The notes under the pieces are model-generated. The model made no database searches. It was not told the origin of the DNA and worked only from the letters and a program-made list of their open reading frames with translations. The translations under genes were made by a program, and so were the position numbers. Positions 1 through 10,261 of a DNA stretch of 28,758 nt are shown one piece after another; position 1 is the first letter of the stretch, and every line of letters starts with the position of its first letter. The DNA is from an uncultured Prevotella sp. (GTDB lineage: Bacteria; Bacteroidota; Bacteroidia; Bacteroidales; Bacteroidaceae): the NCBI GenBank assembly GCA_947304695.1, contig CAMZBS010000019.1, positions 1 through 28,758 on the forward strand. The letters are read 5' to 3'.

Positions 1-1555
1 CGCCAGCCATGAGGTAGTCGGCGTAGTTGGTGCCGTCGTTGCGTGGAACCTTAATCTGGGTGAAGCCCAGGGTGTGGTCGGCCTGCTGTTCGGGTGTGTA
101 CATGAACAGTCCTTGGTCAGTGCCAATCCAGACGTTGCCTTCCAAATCTTCAGCTATGCAGCGGATGTAGTTCAGGGTGTACGACGTGGCATCCTCATTG
201 ATGAAGCGGTCGTAGCGTACTAATTCTTCAGTTTCAGGATTAATGCGGATGATGCAGGGATAGTCCCAGTGCTCGTTGGCCATCCAGATGTAGCCATTGC
301 GGTCCTTCATGGAGTTCTGAAGGATGTAGAGCGGATTTCCGTTGTGGTAAAGTTTCGTGTCGTTGTAGGTTGTCCACTTTCCTGTGTTCGGGTCTAAGCG
401 TAGCAGGATGTCCTTCTTGGTAACCTCGGCACTACACGACATCCACAGTTTGCCGTCGTTGTCGAACGCCAGTCCGGCCACACGCACATAGCTGAGCCAG
501 CTCCGTGGATGGGCAGCGGAGTCGAGGGCCGATGTGAGGGGACTGTTGCCGACCGTGTAGTTTTTCACTAACTGGCCGTCAAGAAACTCGTAGAGACCTG
601 TTCCGCAAGTGCTCAGGAAAATGTGGTTCTTGTTCTTCGGGTCAATAGCTATGGCTGTCACGTCGGAGAATGACCTGCCCGACAGTGGCTGAACGTTGTG
701 TATGACGGTCCACTCCTGAGTCTCTTTGTCCAGGATCTGTGCGCTGCCAGGACGGTTGAAGTTGCTGTTATCGCCACGCCATCCGCCTCCTGTGGTGAAG
801 AGATATCCGTCGGAAAACGACATGCGATTGAAGTAATTGTAGGTAGGACCGCCTGGTTTCAGTGATTTCACAAGGTCTATGTACTGGTCCCACACGCTGG
901 TGTCCTGGTCAAACAGGCCCTCCGGCACATTGTCAGTGGCTGTCCAGTTGTGCGGGTCCTGTAGGTTGTCGCTCAGAAGTCCGCTCAGCACGGTGCCGCC
1001 TGCAGTACGGGCATAGATGCGCTGACCGCTGATGGCCACGGCTTGTATGTCGGTATCAAGGATGGCCGACTCACTGATTTCCATGCGCTCCATGTTCACC
1101 TTCACCACGCCAAAGCCGGTGGCCAGATAGACGTAGACCCCGCTGACGAAGTAGTTGTTCACCGTCTTGTCGTACATCATGGACTTCAGGTAGAGCGAAC
1201 CCAGGTTGGTCACGTTGCCGTTCTGGTCCATCAGATCCATGTCGGAGTTCTGATAGACGATGAGCAGGCGGTGGGCCTGCTGGTTCCAGACAATGTATTC
1301 GATACCGTTGTCGCTCAGGGCCGCCACCTTGTCGTAGGTAGTGATGGAATGGTCATTCAGATTATAGGTGTAGAGATCGTTCGAGGCACGCACATAGAGC
1401 GTGTTGCCTACCTTCAGGATCTGCTGCACTTCGCTGTAGGCCATGTAGGCTTTCCAGGTGCCTGTCTGTGCGGTTGCAGTGTTTGTGAACGACGGACAGT
1501 GAAGCATGAGCAGCCCCATCATCATTGTCTTGATCCACTTTCTTTTGTATTTCAT
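1..1555 (-). CDS. porZ: PorZ-like two-propeller surface protein (partial, 3' end outside window)
   Basis: Hand translation of the minus strand gives one open frame from the ATG at 1555 to the window edge, about 518 residues, without a stop. It begins with a basic, hydrophobic signal peptide that probably ends at ATAQ (residue ~30). Next comes TGTWKAYMAYSEVQQI, then repeated propeller-blade elements such as GNTLYVRASNDLYTYNL, a KVAALSDNGIEYI segment, and later GNVWIGTDQGLFMYTPE, the pattern of two-component-regulator propellers. The N-terminal order of these elements resembles PorZ, a cell-surface component of the type IX secretion system that acts with the PorU sortase. The C-terminal part that would settle this is outside the window. 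An in-frame ATG lies 6 bases upstream (1561). The gene starts 8-14 bp after rdgB and is probably co-transcribed with leuS-yitT-rdgB. Alternative: another surface propeller protein. The assignment to a propeller protein is firm; PorZ is probable. Confidence 0.62.
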   Translation of the reverse strand, partial: MKYKRKWIKTMMMGLLMLHCPSFTNTATAQTGTWKAYMAYSEVQQILKVGNTLYVRASNDLYTYNLNDHSITTYDKVAALSDNGIEYIVWNQQAHRLLIVYQNSDMDLMDQNGNVTNLGSLYLKSMMYDKTVNNYFVSGVYVYLATGFGVVKVNMERMEISESAILDTDIQAVAISGQRIYARTAGGTVLSGLLSDNLQDPHNWTATDNVPEGLFDQDTSVWDQYIDLVKSLKPGGPTYNYFNRMSFSDGYLFTTGGGWRGDNSNFNRPGSAQILDKETQEWTVIHNVQPLSGRSFSDVTAIAIDPKNKNHIFLSTCGTGLYEFLDGQLVKNYTVGNSPLTSALDSAAHPRSWLSYVRVAGLAFDNDGKLWMSCSAEVTKKDILLRLDPNTGKWTTYNDTKLYHNGNPLYILQNSMKDRNGYIWMANEHWDYPCIIRINPETEELVRYDRFINEDATSYTLNYIRCIAEDLEGNVWIGTDQGLFMYTPEQQADHTLGFTQIKVPRNDGTNYADYLMAG

Positions 1556-1569
1556 GTTCATCAGCTGTT

Positions 1570-2196
1570 TCACTTTTCGTTATTCATTAGAAAGTCACAG
1601 AGCTTTGCCACGGCGCGTGCACGGTGGCTGATGCTGTTCTTCACGTCAGTACCCAGCTCGGCAAAGGTCTGCGTGTAGCCGTCGGGACGGAAAATGGGAT
1701 CGTAGCCAAAGCCCTCTGCCCCACTCTTCTGGTGTGTGATCTCGCCTTCCACAATGCCCTCAAATTGGTATTCCTGCTTGATTGAGGTGCAGCCGCAGGG
1801 GCACACGTCCTTCTTTAATATTAACGCAATAATGGTGCGGAATCGTGCATGACGATTGTTATTTTCTCCTAATTCTCTGAGCAACCGTGCCATGTTGGCC
1901 TCAGAGTCGTGTCCTTCCTGGCCTTCCATGGCTGCATAGCGGGCACTGTAAACGCCAGGAGCACCACCGAGGGCGTCGACCTCCAGACCGGTATCGTCGG
2001 CAAAGCACGGCAGATGGTAGTGTTCCCAGATGTAGTTGGCCTTCTGACGGGCGTTTTCTTCGAGTGTGGTGCCCGTTTCGGGTATGTCGGCATGGCAGCC
2101 GATGTCGTTCAGCGACAGCACTTCTATATGGTCGCCCAGAATGGCTCTCACCTCTTCGAGTTTGTGCTGGTTGTTGGTTGCAAAGACTATTTTCAT
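1570..2196 (-). CDS. rdgB: RdgB/HAM1 family non-canonical purine NTP pyrophosphatase
   Basis: 208 residues, close to the usual ~195-200. The family hydrolyses ITP, dITP and XTP to monophosphates and so keeps deaminated purines out of DNA and RNA. Family motifs are clear: the N-terminal nucleotide-binding [11 protein letters not shown] (residues 5-15), [20 protein letters not shown] with the catalytic acidic pair (~65-84), GFGYDPIF (~162-169) and the C-terminal SHRARA (~190-195). Between the strand ending IIALILKK and EGIVEGEI there is an extra segment with CPCGC (~132-136) that I do not expect in the family. The start ATG is 3 bp after the yitT-like stop, and the next gene starts 8-14 bp downstream, so it sits inside the leuS operon. 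Family assignment is very secure; the function of the cysteine insert is unknown. Confidence 0.96.
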   Translation of the reverse strand: MKIVFATNNQHKLEEVRAILGDHIEVLSLNDIGCHADIPETGTTLEENARQKANYIWEHYHLPCFADDTGLEVDALGGAPGVYSARYAAMEGQEGHDSEANMARLLRELGENNNRHARFRTIIALILKKDVCPCGCTSIKQEYQFEGIVEGEITHQKSGAEGFGYDPIFRPDGYTQTFAELGTDVKNSISHRARAVAKLCDFLMNNEK

Positions 2197-2199
2197 TGA

Positions 2200-3123
2200 C
2201 TATTTCTTTACTTTTACTTTTATCTGGTCGAAGCCTTCGCCATACACGCCGATGACGGCACTTTGGGAGACGAAGGCGTTGGGGTCGATCGACTTGATGA
2301 TACGGAAGATAGTCAGGCTTTCGCGCTTCTTGGCCAGGATGCAGAGCACCTTCTGTTCCTGGCCGGTGTACCATCCGTGGCCGTCAAGTATGGTCACGCC
2401 GTGGTCCAGCTGCATGCCGATTGCATTGGCAATCTCCTGCCACCGCTTCGAAAAGATCATGAACTGTACCGACTGCCGCTGCCGGTTCATGATGAAATCG
2501 AGGATGAAATTCTCGATGACCATGGTGCAGAGTCCGAACACCACCATGTAGGAACGGGAGAGCATGTCGCCGAACTGCGGGATGAACAGACAGGAGCTGA
2601 TGATAATCAGGTCGGCAAAGGCCAGCACTGTGCCTAACGACACGGGACGGTACTTGTTCACTGAGGCGGCAATGATGTCGGTACCGCCCGTAGACCCGTT
2701 GTTCAGGAATACGATAGCCAGTGACGTTCCCGTCATGGTACAGCCCAGGATGAGCGACATGAAGTTCTGTCCTTCGCCCAGTATCTTGACGTAGTTTCCT
2801 TGTTCGTCCACTGGCAGCAATGTCTGAAAAAAGCCCAGCAGGAGCGACAGCGTCAGGATGGCATAGATGGTCTTCGACAGGAACTTCCATCCCAGTATGT
2901 GCAAGGCTACTCCCAGCAGTCCCACGTTGATGAGGAAGTAGGTGTACTCAATCTTGAAGCCTGTGGCATAGAAGACAATGGCCGAGATACCCGACACGCC
3001 TCCTGTCACAATTTCATAGGGCAGCAGGAATACGGTGAAGGCAAAGGAATACAGAATGAGGCCAAGGGTTATGAAGACATAATCCTGGACCTCCTTCAGT
3101 ATGAGCTTATGGTCTAATGTCAT
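2200..3123 (-). CDS. YitT family membrane protein with C-terminal DUF2179 domain
   Basis: 307 residues. A short cytoplasmic start (MTLDHKLILKEVQDY) is followed by about five or six hydrophobic segments between residues ~17 and ~215. These include the family-typical stretch YEIVTGGVSGISAIVF near residue 36 and FLNNGSTGGTDIIA near residue 140. The last ~90 residues form a soluble domain with GVTILDGHGWYTG and a terminal SAVIGVYGEGF, matching DUF2179. The biochemical role of the family is not established; it is an integral inner-membrane protein. The ATG directly follows the leuS stop codon (TAA then ATG, no spacer) and the stop is 3 bp before rdgB, so translation is probably coupled to leuS. 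Confidence 0.9.
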   Translation of the reverse strand: MTLDHKLILKEVQDYVFITLGLILYSFAFTVFLLPYEIVTGGVSGISAIVFYATGFKIEYTYFLINVGLLGVALHILGWKFLSKTIYAILTLSLLLGFFQTLLPVDEQGNYVKILGEGQNFMSLILGCTMTGTSLAIVFLNNGSTGGTDIIAASVNKYRPVSLGTVLAFADLIIISSCLFIPQFGDMLSRSYMVVFGLCTMVIENFILDFIMNRQRQSVQFMIFSKRWQEIANAIGMQLDHGVTILDGHGWYTGQEQKVLCILAKKRESLTIFRIIKSIDPNAFVSQSAVIGVYGEGFDQIKVKVKK

Positions 3124-5946
<2,823 letters not shown>

Positions 5947-5977
5947 GATAATCTTATTTTTATTCAGTCTTAGGGTG

Positions 5978-6008
5978 CAAAATTAATATAAATTGGTGGA
6001 ACGACAAA
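5978..6008 (-). promoter_or_regulatory. Bacteroidota-type promoter for the leuS operon
   Basis: On the minus strand, TTTG (6008-6005) is followed after 19 bp by TAATTTTG (5985-5978), matching the -33/-7 consensus TTTG and TAnnTTTG. The predicted transcript would start near 5971, giving a leader of about 25 bases before the leuS ATG. Confidence 0.8.
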
Positions 6009-6022
6009 ATAAATAAGCCTTA

Positions 6023-6057
6023 ATTGATGGTCAATTGAAATAAAATGGCTAATTTTG
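6023..6057 (+). promoter_or_regulatory. Promoter for the secreted protein gene
   Basis: A perfect -7 element TAATTTTG lies at 6050-6057. The best upstream partner is ATTG at 6023-6026, with a long 23-bp spacer, so the -33 assignment is weak. This element overlaps an in-frame ATG at 6045, which makes that upstream start unlikely and favours the start at 6099. It is divergent to the leuS promoter. Confidence 0.6.
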
Positions 6058-6098
6058 CAGCACAGTTCAATCAATTTATTCATTTAATCAAAATGCTT

Positions 6099-7601
6099 AT
6101 GAGAAAATTATTTACTTTATTTGCAGTTATGCTGATGAGTGTTGTGGCCTGGGCAGAAGAAGTGACGTTCGATGCAACGGTAGACAAGGGCACATCAGTA
6201 GAGCGTGGTGAGGGAACCGTTACGAAGGATGGTGTGACCATTGCCAATAACGATGGTATTCTTGGCAATGGTTATCAGTATCGCATCTACAAGAGTTCCA
6301 CAATGACCGTAAGCTCGACCGCAGGAAACATCACTAAGATTGAAATTGAGGACATGAACGGTTACAAGGCCGACGGTTTCAGTCAGGTTTCTGAGGGAGC
6401 TTTGAATGAGAACATTTGGAATGGCGATGCAGCCTCAATCGTCTTTACCGCAGGCAACCATCAGGTGCGTGCCACTAAGATTGTGGTGACCGTTGGCGGT
6501 GCTGCCGACACACGCACGGCTACTACCATTGAGTTCACAGGCAACTATCCCACCGATTTCACTCCTGGTCCTGACGGCGTTACGGCAGCACTGCCCACGG
6601 CTGTGGTGAAGACGGCCAATGGCGACGTGATTGAGGGTGTGAACGTGAACTGGAGCCTGAAGACCGAGAAGTGGAAGGAAGGCATGGACGAGCCCACCAT
6701 TGAGGAAGACCAGTACATCGACATGGCCAGCAATGCCCGTGGCGTCATTGCCGTCACTGCAAGCTATGGCGGAACGTCGAACTACATGCCCTCCACGAAG
6801 ACCTACAAGCTGAACGTTTACAGTTTCTACGGACTCCTGAGCTCGCTCGTTGAGGATGCAGTCGACGAGACTGGCGACAAGGACGACGAGATGGACCACG
6901 ACGGCAAGATGGTGTCCTACTGGCTCCTTGAAGTCAAGGACGGAGGTGCAGGCGTAACGTCGATTCCCAACATCGTGACCTACGTGAACGGAAAGTACAC
7001 CTACCTGACCGACGGAAAGGGCAACAACATGCTATTCTACGGCACTCAGAACACGCTGAAGGCCGGCGACAAGATTAGTGGAATGTTGGACAATGGCATC
7101 ATGGGCCGCATCTACGGCACGCTGAAGCGCTACAACAAGCTGCCTGAGCTGGCATTCACCGAGATGAACGTCAAGGTGGAGTCGGAGGGCAACGTCGTAG
7201 AGCCTATCACCATCACTCCCGACGGGTTGAAAACGAACGTCAACAACCTGGTGAAGATTGAGAAGGCCGTCTACGATTCCATCAACGGCAGGAACATTTA
7301 CTTCAGCGTAGCTGGCGAGCAGATGGTTGTCTACAACCAGTTCAACCTCAAGGACTCGCTGGAACAGGGTGCCACCTACACGCTCACGGGCATGGGTTCT
7401 GTCTACAAGAAGGGCACCGACCCCATTCTCTACCAGCTCTATCTGACCGCTGCTGAGAAGACAGCCGATCCCGCCCGCATCGACAACCTCGATGCCGACC
7501 GCAAGCAGCCCACCGTTGTCTACAGCCTGACGGGCCGCCGCGTGACGAAGTCCACAAAGGGCATCGTCGTCAGCGAAGGTCGCAAGCAGATTGTGAGATA
7601 A
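6099..7601 (+). CDS. Secreted multidomain protein with T9SS-like C-terminal tail
   Basis: 500 residues from the chosen start, which gives the signal peptide MRKLFTLFAVMLMSVVAWA, probably cleaved before EEV. The in-frame ATG at 6093 is also possible; the one at 6045 lies inside the promoter. Three sections can be seen. Residues ~20-140 form a beta-rich section, with GNITKIEIEDMNGY and a second ATKIVVTVGG strand, of a type common in Prevotella surface proteins. Residues ~145-245 look Ig-like, with IEFTGNYP and GVIAVTASYGG. Residues ~255-465 form a longer beta region resembling tandem OB-fold-like modules (KAGDKISGMLDNGI; GATYTLTGMGSVYKKG). The end VVYSLTGRRVTKSTKGIVV followed by a basic tail resembles the short C-terminal sorting motif seen on many Bacteroidota secreted proteins. 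No catalytic motif was recognised. Exported location is likely; function unknown. Confidence 0.75.
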   Translation: MRKLFTLFAVMLMSVVAWAEEVTFDATVDKGTSVERGEGTVTKDGVTIANNDGILGNGYQYRIYKSSTMTVSSTAGNITKIEIEDMNGYKADGFSQVSEGALNENIWNGDAASIVFTAGNHQVRATKIVVTVGGAADTRTATTIEFTGNYPTDFTPGPDGVTAALPTAVVKTANGDVIEGVNVNWSLKTEKWKEGMDEPTIEEDQYIDMASNARGVIAVTASYGGTSNYMPSTKTYKLNVYSFYGLLSSLVEDAVDETGDKDDEMDHDGKMVSYWLLEVKDGGAGVTSIPNIVTYVNGKYTYLTDGKGNNMLFYGTQNTLKAGDKISGMLDNGIMGRIYGTLKRYNKLPELAFTEMNVKVESEGNVVEPITITPDGLKTNVNNLVKIEKAVYDSINGRNIYFSVAGEQMVVYNQFNLKDSLEQGATYTLTGMGSVYKKGTDPILYQLYLTAAEKTADPARIDNLDADRKQPTVVYSLTGRRVTKSTKGIVVSEGRKQIVR

Positions 7602-7622
7602 TCTTCCGGGAAAAGAATGTTA

Positions 7623-7705
7623 CAACAGAGGCTCCGTTGCGCGACAATGGAGCCTCTGTTGTGTGATAACGGAGCCTTAGCTGCACAACAACGGAGGCTC
7701 GGTTG
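7623..7705. repeat. Array A: four 17-bp palindromes at 22-bp period
   Basis: Units start at 7623, 7645, 7667 and 7689, exactly 22 bp apart: CAACAGAGGCTCCGTTG, CAATGGAGCCTCTGTTG, TAACGGAGCCTTAGCTG, CAACGGAGGCTCGGTTG. The 5-bp spacers are CGCGA, TGTGA and CACAA. The array begins 21 bp after the stop of the secreted protein gene and ends 27 bp before the trmH promoter. Units 1 and 2 are complementary to each other over 18 positions (7622-7639 with 7645-7662, one G-U pair), a hairpin with a 5-base loop. No T-tract follows. The same arrangement recurs at 17820-17902 and 26337-26419. Confidence 0.93.
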
Positions 7706-7732
7706 CGGAAAGGGAAAAAAGAGGGTTGTTTT

Positions 7733-7764
7733 CTTGCAGATAAAGCAAAAAGGCAGTAATTTTG
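7733..7764 (+). promoter_or_regulatory. Promoter for the trmH-family gene
   Basis: CTTG (7733-7736), a 20-bp spacer, then TAATTTTG (7757-7764), a perfect -7 element. Transcription would begin near 7771, only a few bases before the ATG at 7774, so the message may be almost leaderless. Confidence 0.75.
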
Positions 7765-7773
7765 CAGGCAGAA

Positions 7774-8301
7774 ATGAGAAAACTTAGAACCATAGAGATG
7801 AAGCGCCTCACGGTGGAACAGTTCCGCGAGGCCGAGAAACTGCCTTTGGTGGTAGTGCTCGACGATGTGCGGTCTATGTACAACGTGGGCAGCGTGTTCC
7901 GCACCAGTGATGCTTTCCGCGTGGAGAAAATACTATTGTGCGGCATCACCGCTACCCCACCCCATCCTGAGATTCACAAGACGGCACTCGGTGCCGAGGA
8001 CAGCGTGAGCTGGCAGCACTATGCCACAGCACTCTCTGCCGTGGAAGAATTGAAGCAGCAGGGTTACACCGTATTGGCTGTTGAGCAAGCCGAAGGCAGC
8101 ACTTCCCTACCTTCTTTCAAGCCCGATGCTACACGCCGTTATGCGGTGGTGCTGGGCAACGAGGTGAAGGGCGTGCATCAGGAGGTGGTCGATGCCTGCG
8201 ACGGCTGTCTGGAGATTCCGCAGTACGGAACGAAGCATTCCATGAACGTCAGCGTCACAGCCGGCATCGTCATCTATCACTTTCACTCTTCGGCAAACTG
8301 A
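7774..8301 (+). CDS. TrmH/SpoU family RNA 2'-O-methyltransferase
   Basis: 175 residues from ATG 7774 ([17 protein letters not shown]). Another ATG lies at 7798, but homologues as I recall them also begin MRKL. SPOUT-fold motifs are present in order: [12 protein letters not shown] (motif 1, ~residues 37-48), [10 protein letters not shown] (motif 2, ~126-135) and the C-terminal knot segment [15 protein letters not shown] (motif 3). It should transfer methyl from S-adenosylmethionine to a ribose 2'-OH of tRNA or rRNA. The protein has only the catalytic domain, without the N-terminal substrate-binding domain of RlmB, so the target base cannot be named. Its last 19 bases overlap the 3' end of the rubredoxin gene on the other strand. 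Confidence 0.9.
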   Translation: MRKLRTIEMKRLTVEQFREAEKLPLVVVLDDVRSMYNVGSVFRTSDAFRVEKILLCGITATPPHPEIHKTALGAEDSVSWQHYATALSAVEELKQQGYTVLAVEQAEGSTSLPSFKPDATRRYAVVLGNEVKGVHQEVVDACDGCLEIPQYGTKHSMNVSVTAGIVIYHFHSSAN

Positions 8302-8441
8302 TCCTTGCCTACTCCGCAGAGCGGGCACACCCAGTCTTCGGGAATGTCTTCAAATGCAGTGCCGGGAGCAATGCCGTTTTCAGGATCACCAGCTTCGGGG
8401 TCGTACACGTAGCCGCATACTTCACATACATACTTTTTCAT
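8283..8441 (-). CDS. Rubredoxin
   Basis: A 52-residue protein found by translating the minus strand: [20 protein letters not shown] to DQFAEE. It has the two iron-binding knuckles CEVCG (Cys6, Cys9) and CPLCG (Cys39, Cys42), the DP-AG-P turn and the conserved DWVCP, all diagnostic of rubredoxin, a one-iron electron carrier of anaerobes that commonly serves peroxide or superoxide reductases. Its ATG overlaps the glycosyltransferase stop codon as ATGA (8441-8438), suggesting coupled translation. Its stop lies inside the 3' end of the convergent trmH gene. Redox partner not visible in this window. Confidence 0.95.
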   Translation of the reverse strand: MKKYVCEVCGYVYDPEAGDPENGIAPGTAFEDIPEDWVCPLCGVGKDQFAEE

Positions 8442-9517
8442 TGTTCTGATAGGTTTTTAGAGGTTAATATTGAGTTTATCTTCTCAAAAATCATTTCGGT
8501 ACTGATGCCCTCCATGCAGGCGTAGTCGCCTCGCAGACAGGGCTTGTTGCCGTAGACACTGCACGGACGGCAGGGCAGGCTAATCTGCACGGCATTCTCA
8601 GCAGGCTGGTTCCAGCCCATGAAGCCGGCGTAGGGGTGGGTGGCTCCCCACACCGATACCACCGATGTGCCTGTGAGTGAAGCCAGATGCTGGTTGGCTG
8701 AGTCCATCGACAGCATGACGTCGAGATGGCTCATGAGGATGAGTTCCTGGAATATTGACTCCAGATGCTGGCTCACGCAGACACACTGGGGCATGATGTT
8801 GACCCACCGCTGGAATGTTTCTTCCTCCTGACGGCCACGGCCGAAGAGGAAGATGCGGGCCTTGGGATAGCGGTCGCTGAGCTGCAGGATGACCTGTCGC
8901 ATGCGTTCTGGCGGATAGACCTTGCCACGGTGGGCGGAAAAGGGTGCTACGCCAATCCATTGTTCCCACTGTAGCTTGGGCCCGATAATCTTGGGCAGCA
9001 TGTTCAGGTTGCCGCCTTCGGGTGGGAAGATGGAGGTGAAATGGTGGGTTTCTGTGTCGACGGGGAAGCCCAAATGGGCCAGCACGTCAAGATAGTTCTG
9101 GAACGATGTGGGCATCTGGCGCAGCCGTTTGTGCTGCCCGGAGGCCACAAGCTTGCGTCGCTGCAGGCGGTGCTTGTCGATATGGGCCACACGGTAGTGA
9201 CCCATGTTGAACCGCATGCGCAGATACTCGCTGCGCAGCACCGCATGCATGTCGGCAATGTGGGTGAACTGCTTGGCCACTAAGCGGCGGTAGAGTGCGT
9301 TGAGTCCCTTCACGCCGTGGTATTCCTGTTTCACGTCGGCGGCCATGAAGTTCACGTTCGGTGCCAGATCGTCGAACAGCGGACGCATCATGGGGCGGCT
9401 GAGCACCGTGATGCGCAGGTCAGGGTATTGCTGGGCCAGTGCCCAGACAATAGGCACCATCATGGTAACGTCGCCCAGTGCCGAGAAGCGTATGATGAGT
9501 AGGTGATTCCGATGCAT
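8438..9517 (-). CDS. Glycosyltransferase family 9 (heptosyltransferase-like)
   Basis: 359 residues. The N-terminus [20 protein letters not shown] (residues 5-24) is the GT9 signature for ADP-heptose:LPS heptosyltransferases, which build the lipopolysaccharide inner core on the cytoplasmic face of the inner membrane. The C-terminal Rossmann domain holds [20 protein letters not shown] (~190-209), [10 protein letters not shown] (~225) and [20 protein letters not shown] (~262-281), the nucleotide-sugar-binding region. A cysteine-containing tail ([21 protein letters not shown]) is typical of Bacteroidota members. The donor sugar cannot be decided from sequence. The gene sits 15 bp after the DUF4254 gene and overlaps rubredoxin by 4 bp. 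I infer an outer-membrane glycan role. Confidence 0.9.
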   Translation of the reverse strand: MHRNHLLIIRFSALGDVTMMVPIVWALAQQYPDLRITVLSRPMMRPLFDDLAPNVNFMAADVKQEYHGVKGLNALYRRLVAKQFTHIADMHAVLRSEYLRMRFNMGHYRVAHIDKHRLQRRKLVASGQHKRLRQMPTSFQNYLDVLAHLGFPVDTETHHFTSIFPPEGGNLNMLPKIIGPKLQWEQWIGVAPFSAHRGKVYPPERMRQVILQLSDRYPKARIFLFGRGRQEEETFQRWVNIMPQCVCVSQHLESIFQELILMSHLDVMLSMDSANQHLASLTGTSVVSVWGATHPYAGFMGWNQPAENAVQISLPCRPCSVYGNKPCLRGDYACMEGISTEMIFEKINSILTSKNLSEQ

Positions 9518-9532
9518 TCTTAGACCCTAAGC

Positions 9533-10141
9533 TTAGGGATTTTTACGATACAGAACCGGGTTGGTGCTCGGGTCGTTGTACATTTTCATCTGGCGGTAGA
9601 CCTTCATCACCTTGCGGCCTTCCTGATAATCGTCCAGCAGCTGGTCGATGGCAGTAGAGAGGTCTTTCTGCTGTTCCAGGAGCACGTCGAGCTTCATTTG
9701 GCAGCGCTGCTTGTGCTCGTCGCTGGCGTCGCTGCGGTCGGCCTGCTCCTGCATGTGGTAGATTTTCAGGGCCAGGATGCTCAGACGGTCTACTGCCCAC
9801 GCAGGGCTCTCGGTGTTCAGCCGTGCGTCGGGCTGTGCCTGCACAGTGCTGTAGAGCTGGCGGAAGTAGGTGTCAATCTGTTCCACAAGGTCGGTGCGGT
9901 CCTGGTTGGAGCGGTCAATGCGCCGCTTCAGGTTTAGTGCCTCGGTTGGATCAATGTGGGTATCACGAATGATGTCCTCGTAATGCCACTGCACCGTGTC
10001 AATCCAGCACTTCAGATAGAGATTGTACTCAATCGTTCCGTGTTCGTAGGGATTGTGGATGGCTGTGTCGACATTGTCGGTCAGGTGATAGTCCGTGATG
10101 ACCTGGCGGAAAATCTTGTTTGCTTGTTCAGTAAAAGTCAT
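9533..10141 (-). CDS. DUF4254 family protein
   Basis: 202 residues from ATG 10141 (MTFTEQANKIFRQVITDYH). An in-frame TTG at 10165 overlaps the promoter and was not used. The protein is rich in helix, with no signal peptide and no membrane segment. Recognisable family stretches are NPYEHGTIEYNLYLKCWIDT, VQWHYEDIIRD and ARLNTESPAWAVDRLSILALK. DUF4254 proteins are widespread in Bacteroidota beside GT9 glycosyltransferases, as here, so a role in cell-surface glycan assembly is plausible but unproven. The stop codon lies within a 14-bp perfect palindrome (9525-9538). First gene of the operon DUF4254-GT9-rubredoxin. Confidence 0.88.
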   Translation of the reverse strand: MTFTEQANKIFRQVITDYHLTDNVDTAIHNPYEHGTIEYNLYLKCWIDTVQWHYEDIIRDTHIDPTEALNLKRRIDRSNQDRTDLVEQIDTYFRQLYSTVQAQPDARLNTESPAWAVDRLSILALKIYHMQEQADRSDASDEHKQRCQMKLDVLLEQQKDLSTAIDQLLDDYQEGRKVMKVYRQMKMYNDPSTNPVLYRKNP

Positions 10142-10162
10142 TCTGTATGTTTTTTTCGGTTG

Positions 10163-10193
10163 CAAAACTACTTAATCTTTTCCAAACGACCAA
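10163..10193 (-). promoter_or_regulatory. Promoter for the DUF4254-GT9-rubredoxin operon
   Basis: TTG at 10193-10191, a 20-bp spacer, and TAGTTTTG at 10170-10163 on the minus strand. Predicted leader is about 15 bases before the ATG at 10141. Confidence 0.7.
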
Positions 10194-10235
10194 CAATTAA
10201 GCCTCGGTTTTAAGCATTCTTACGAAAAAAGTTTG

Positions 10236-10243
10236 TAACTTTG
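10236..10243 (+). promoter_or_regulatory. Promoter -7 element for mutS
   Basis: TAACTTTG matches the TAnnTTTG consensus 18 bp before the mutS ATG. A convincing -33 TTTG at the right distance was not seen. The predicted leader is about 12 bases. Confidence 0.6.
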
Positions 10244-10261
10244 CAGGCAAAAAGACATGAT

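Noticed and set aside
1043..1678. Plus-strand open frame of 211 codons, and similar long antisense frames over leuS, uvrC, polA and mnmG
   Set aside because: They are shadows of minus-strand genes with strong homology or in-frame signal-peptide and domain evidence; they have no motifs of their own.
6045..6098. Upstream ATG at 6045 for the secreted protein
   Set aside because: It precedes the -7 box TAATTTTG at 6050-6057 and would hide the signal peptide behind 18 extra residues.
7623..7705. Reading the 22-bp arrays as CRISPR arrays
   Set aside because: Spacers are only 5 bp, repeats are palindromic and diverged, and no cas genes are present.
7623..7705. Reading the arrays as ordinary intrinsic terminators
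   Set aside because: There is no T-tract after any stem, and four phased units are more than a terminator needs. An effect on 3' ends remains possible and is kept as a hypothesis.
9525..9538. Perfect 14-bp palindrome CCCTAAGCTTAGGG over the DUF4254 stop codon
   Set aside because: About two perfect 14-bp palindromes are expected by chance in 28.7 kb, and without a loop it makes a poor hairpin.
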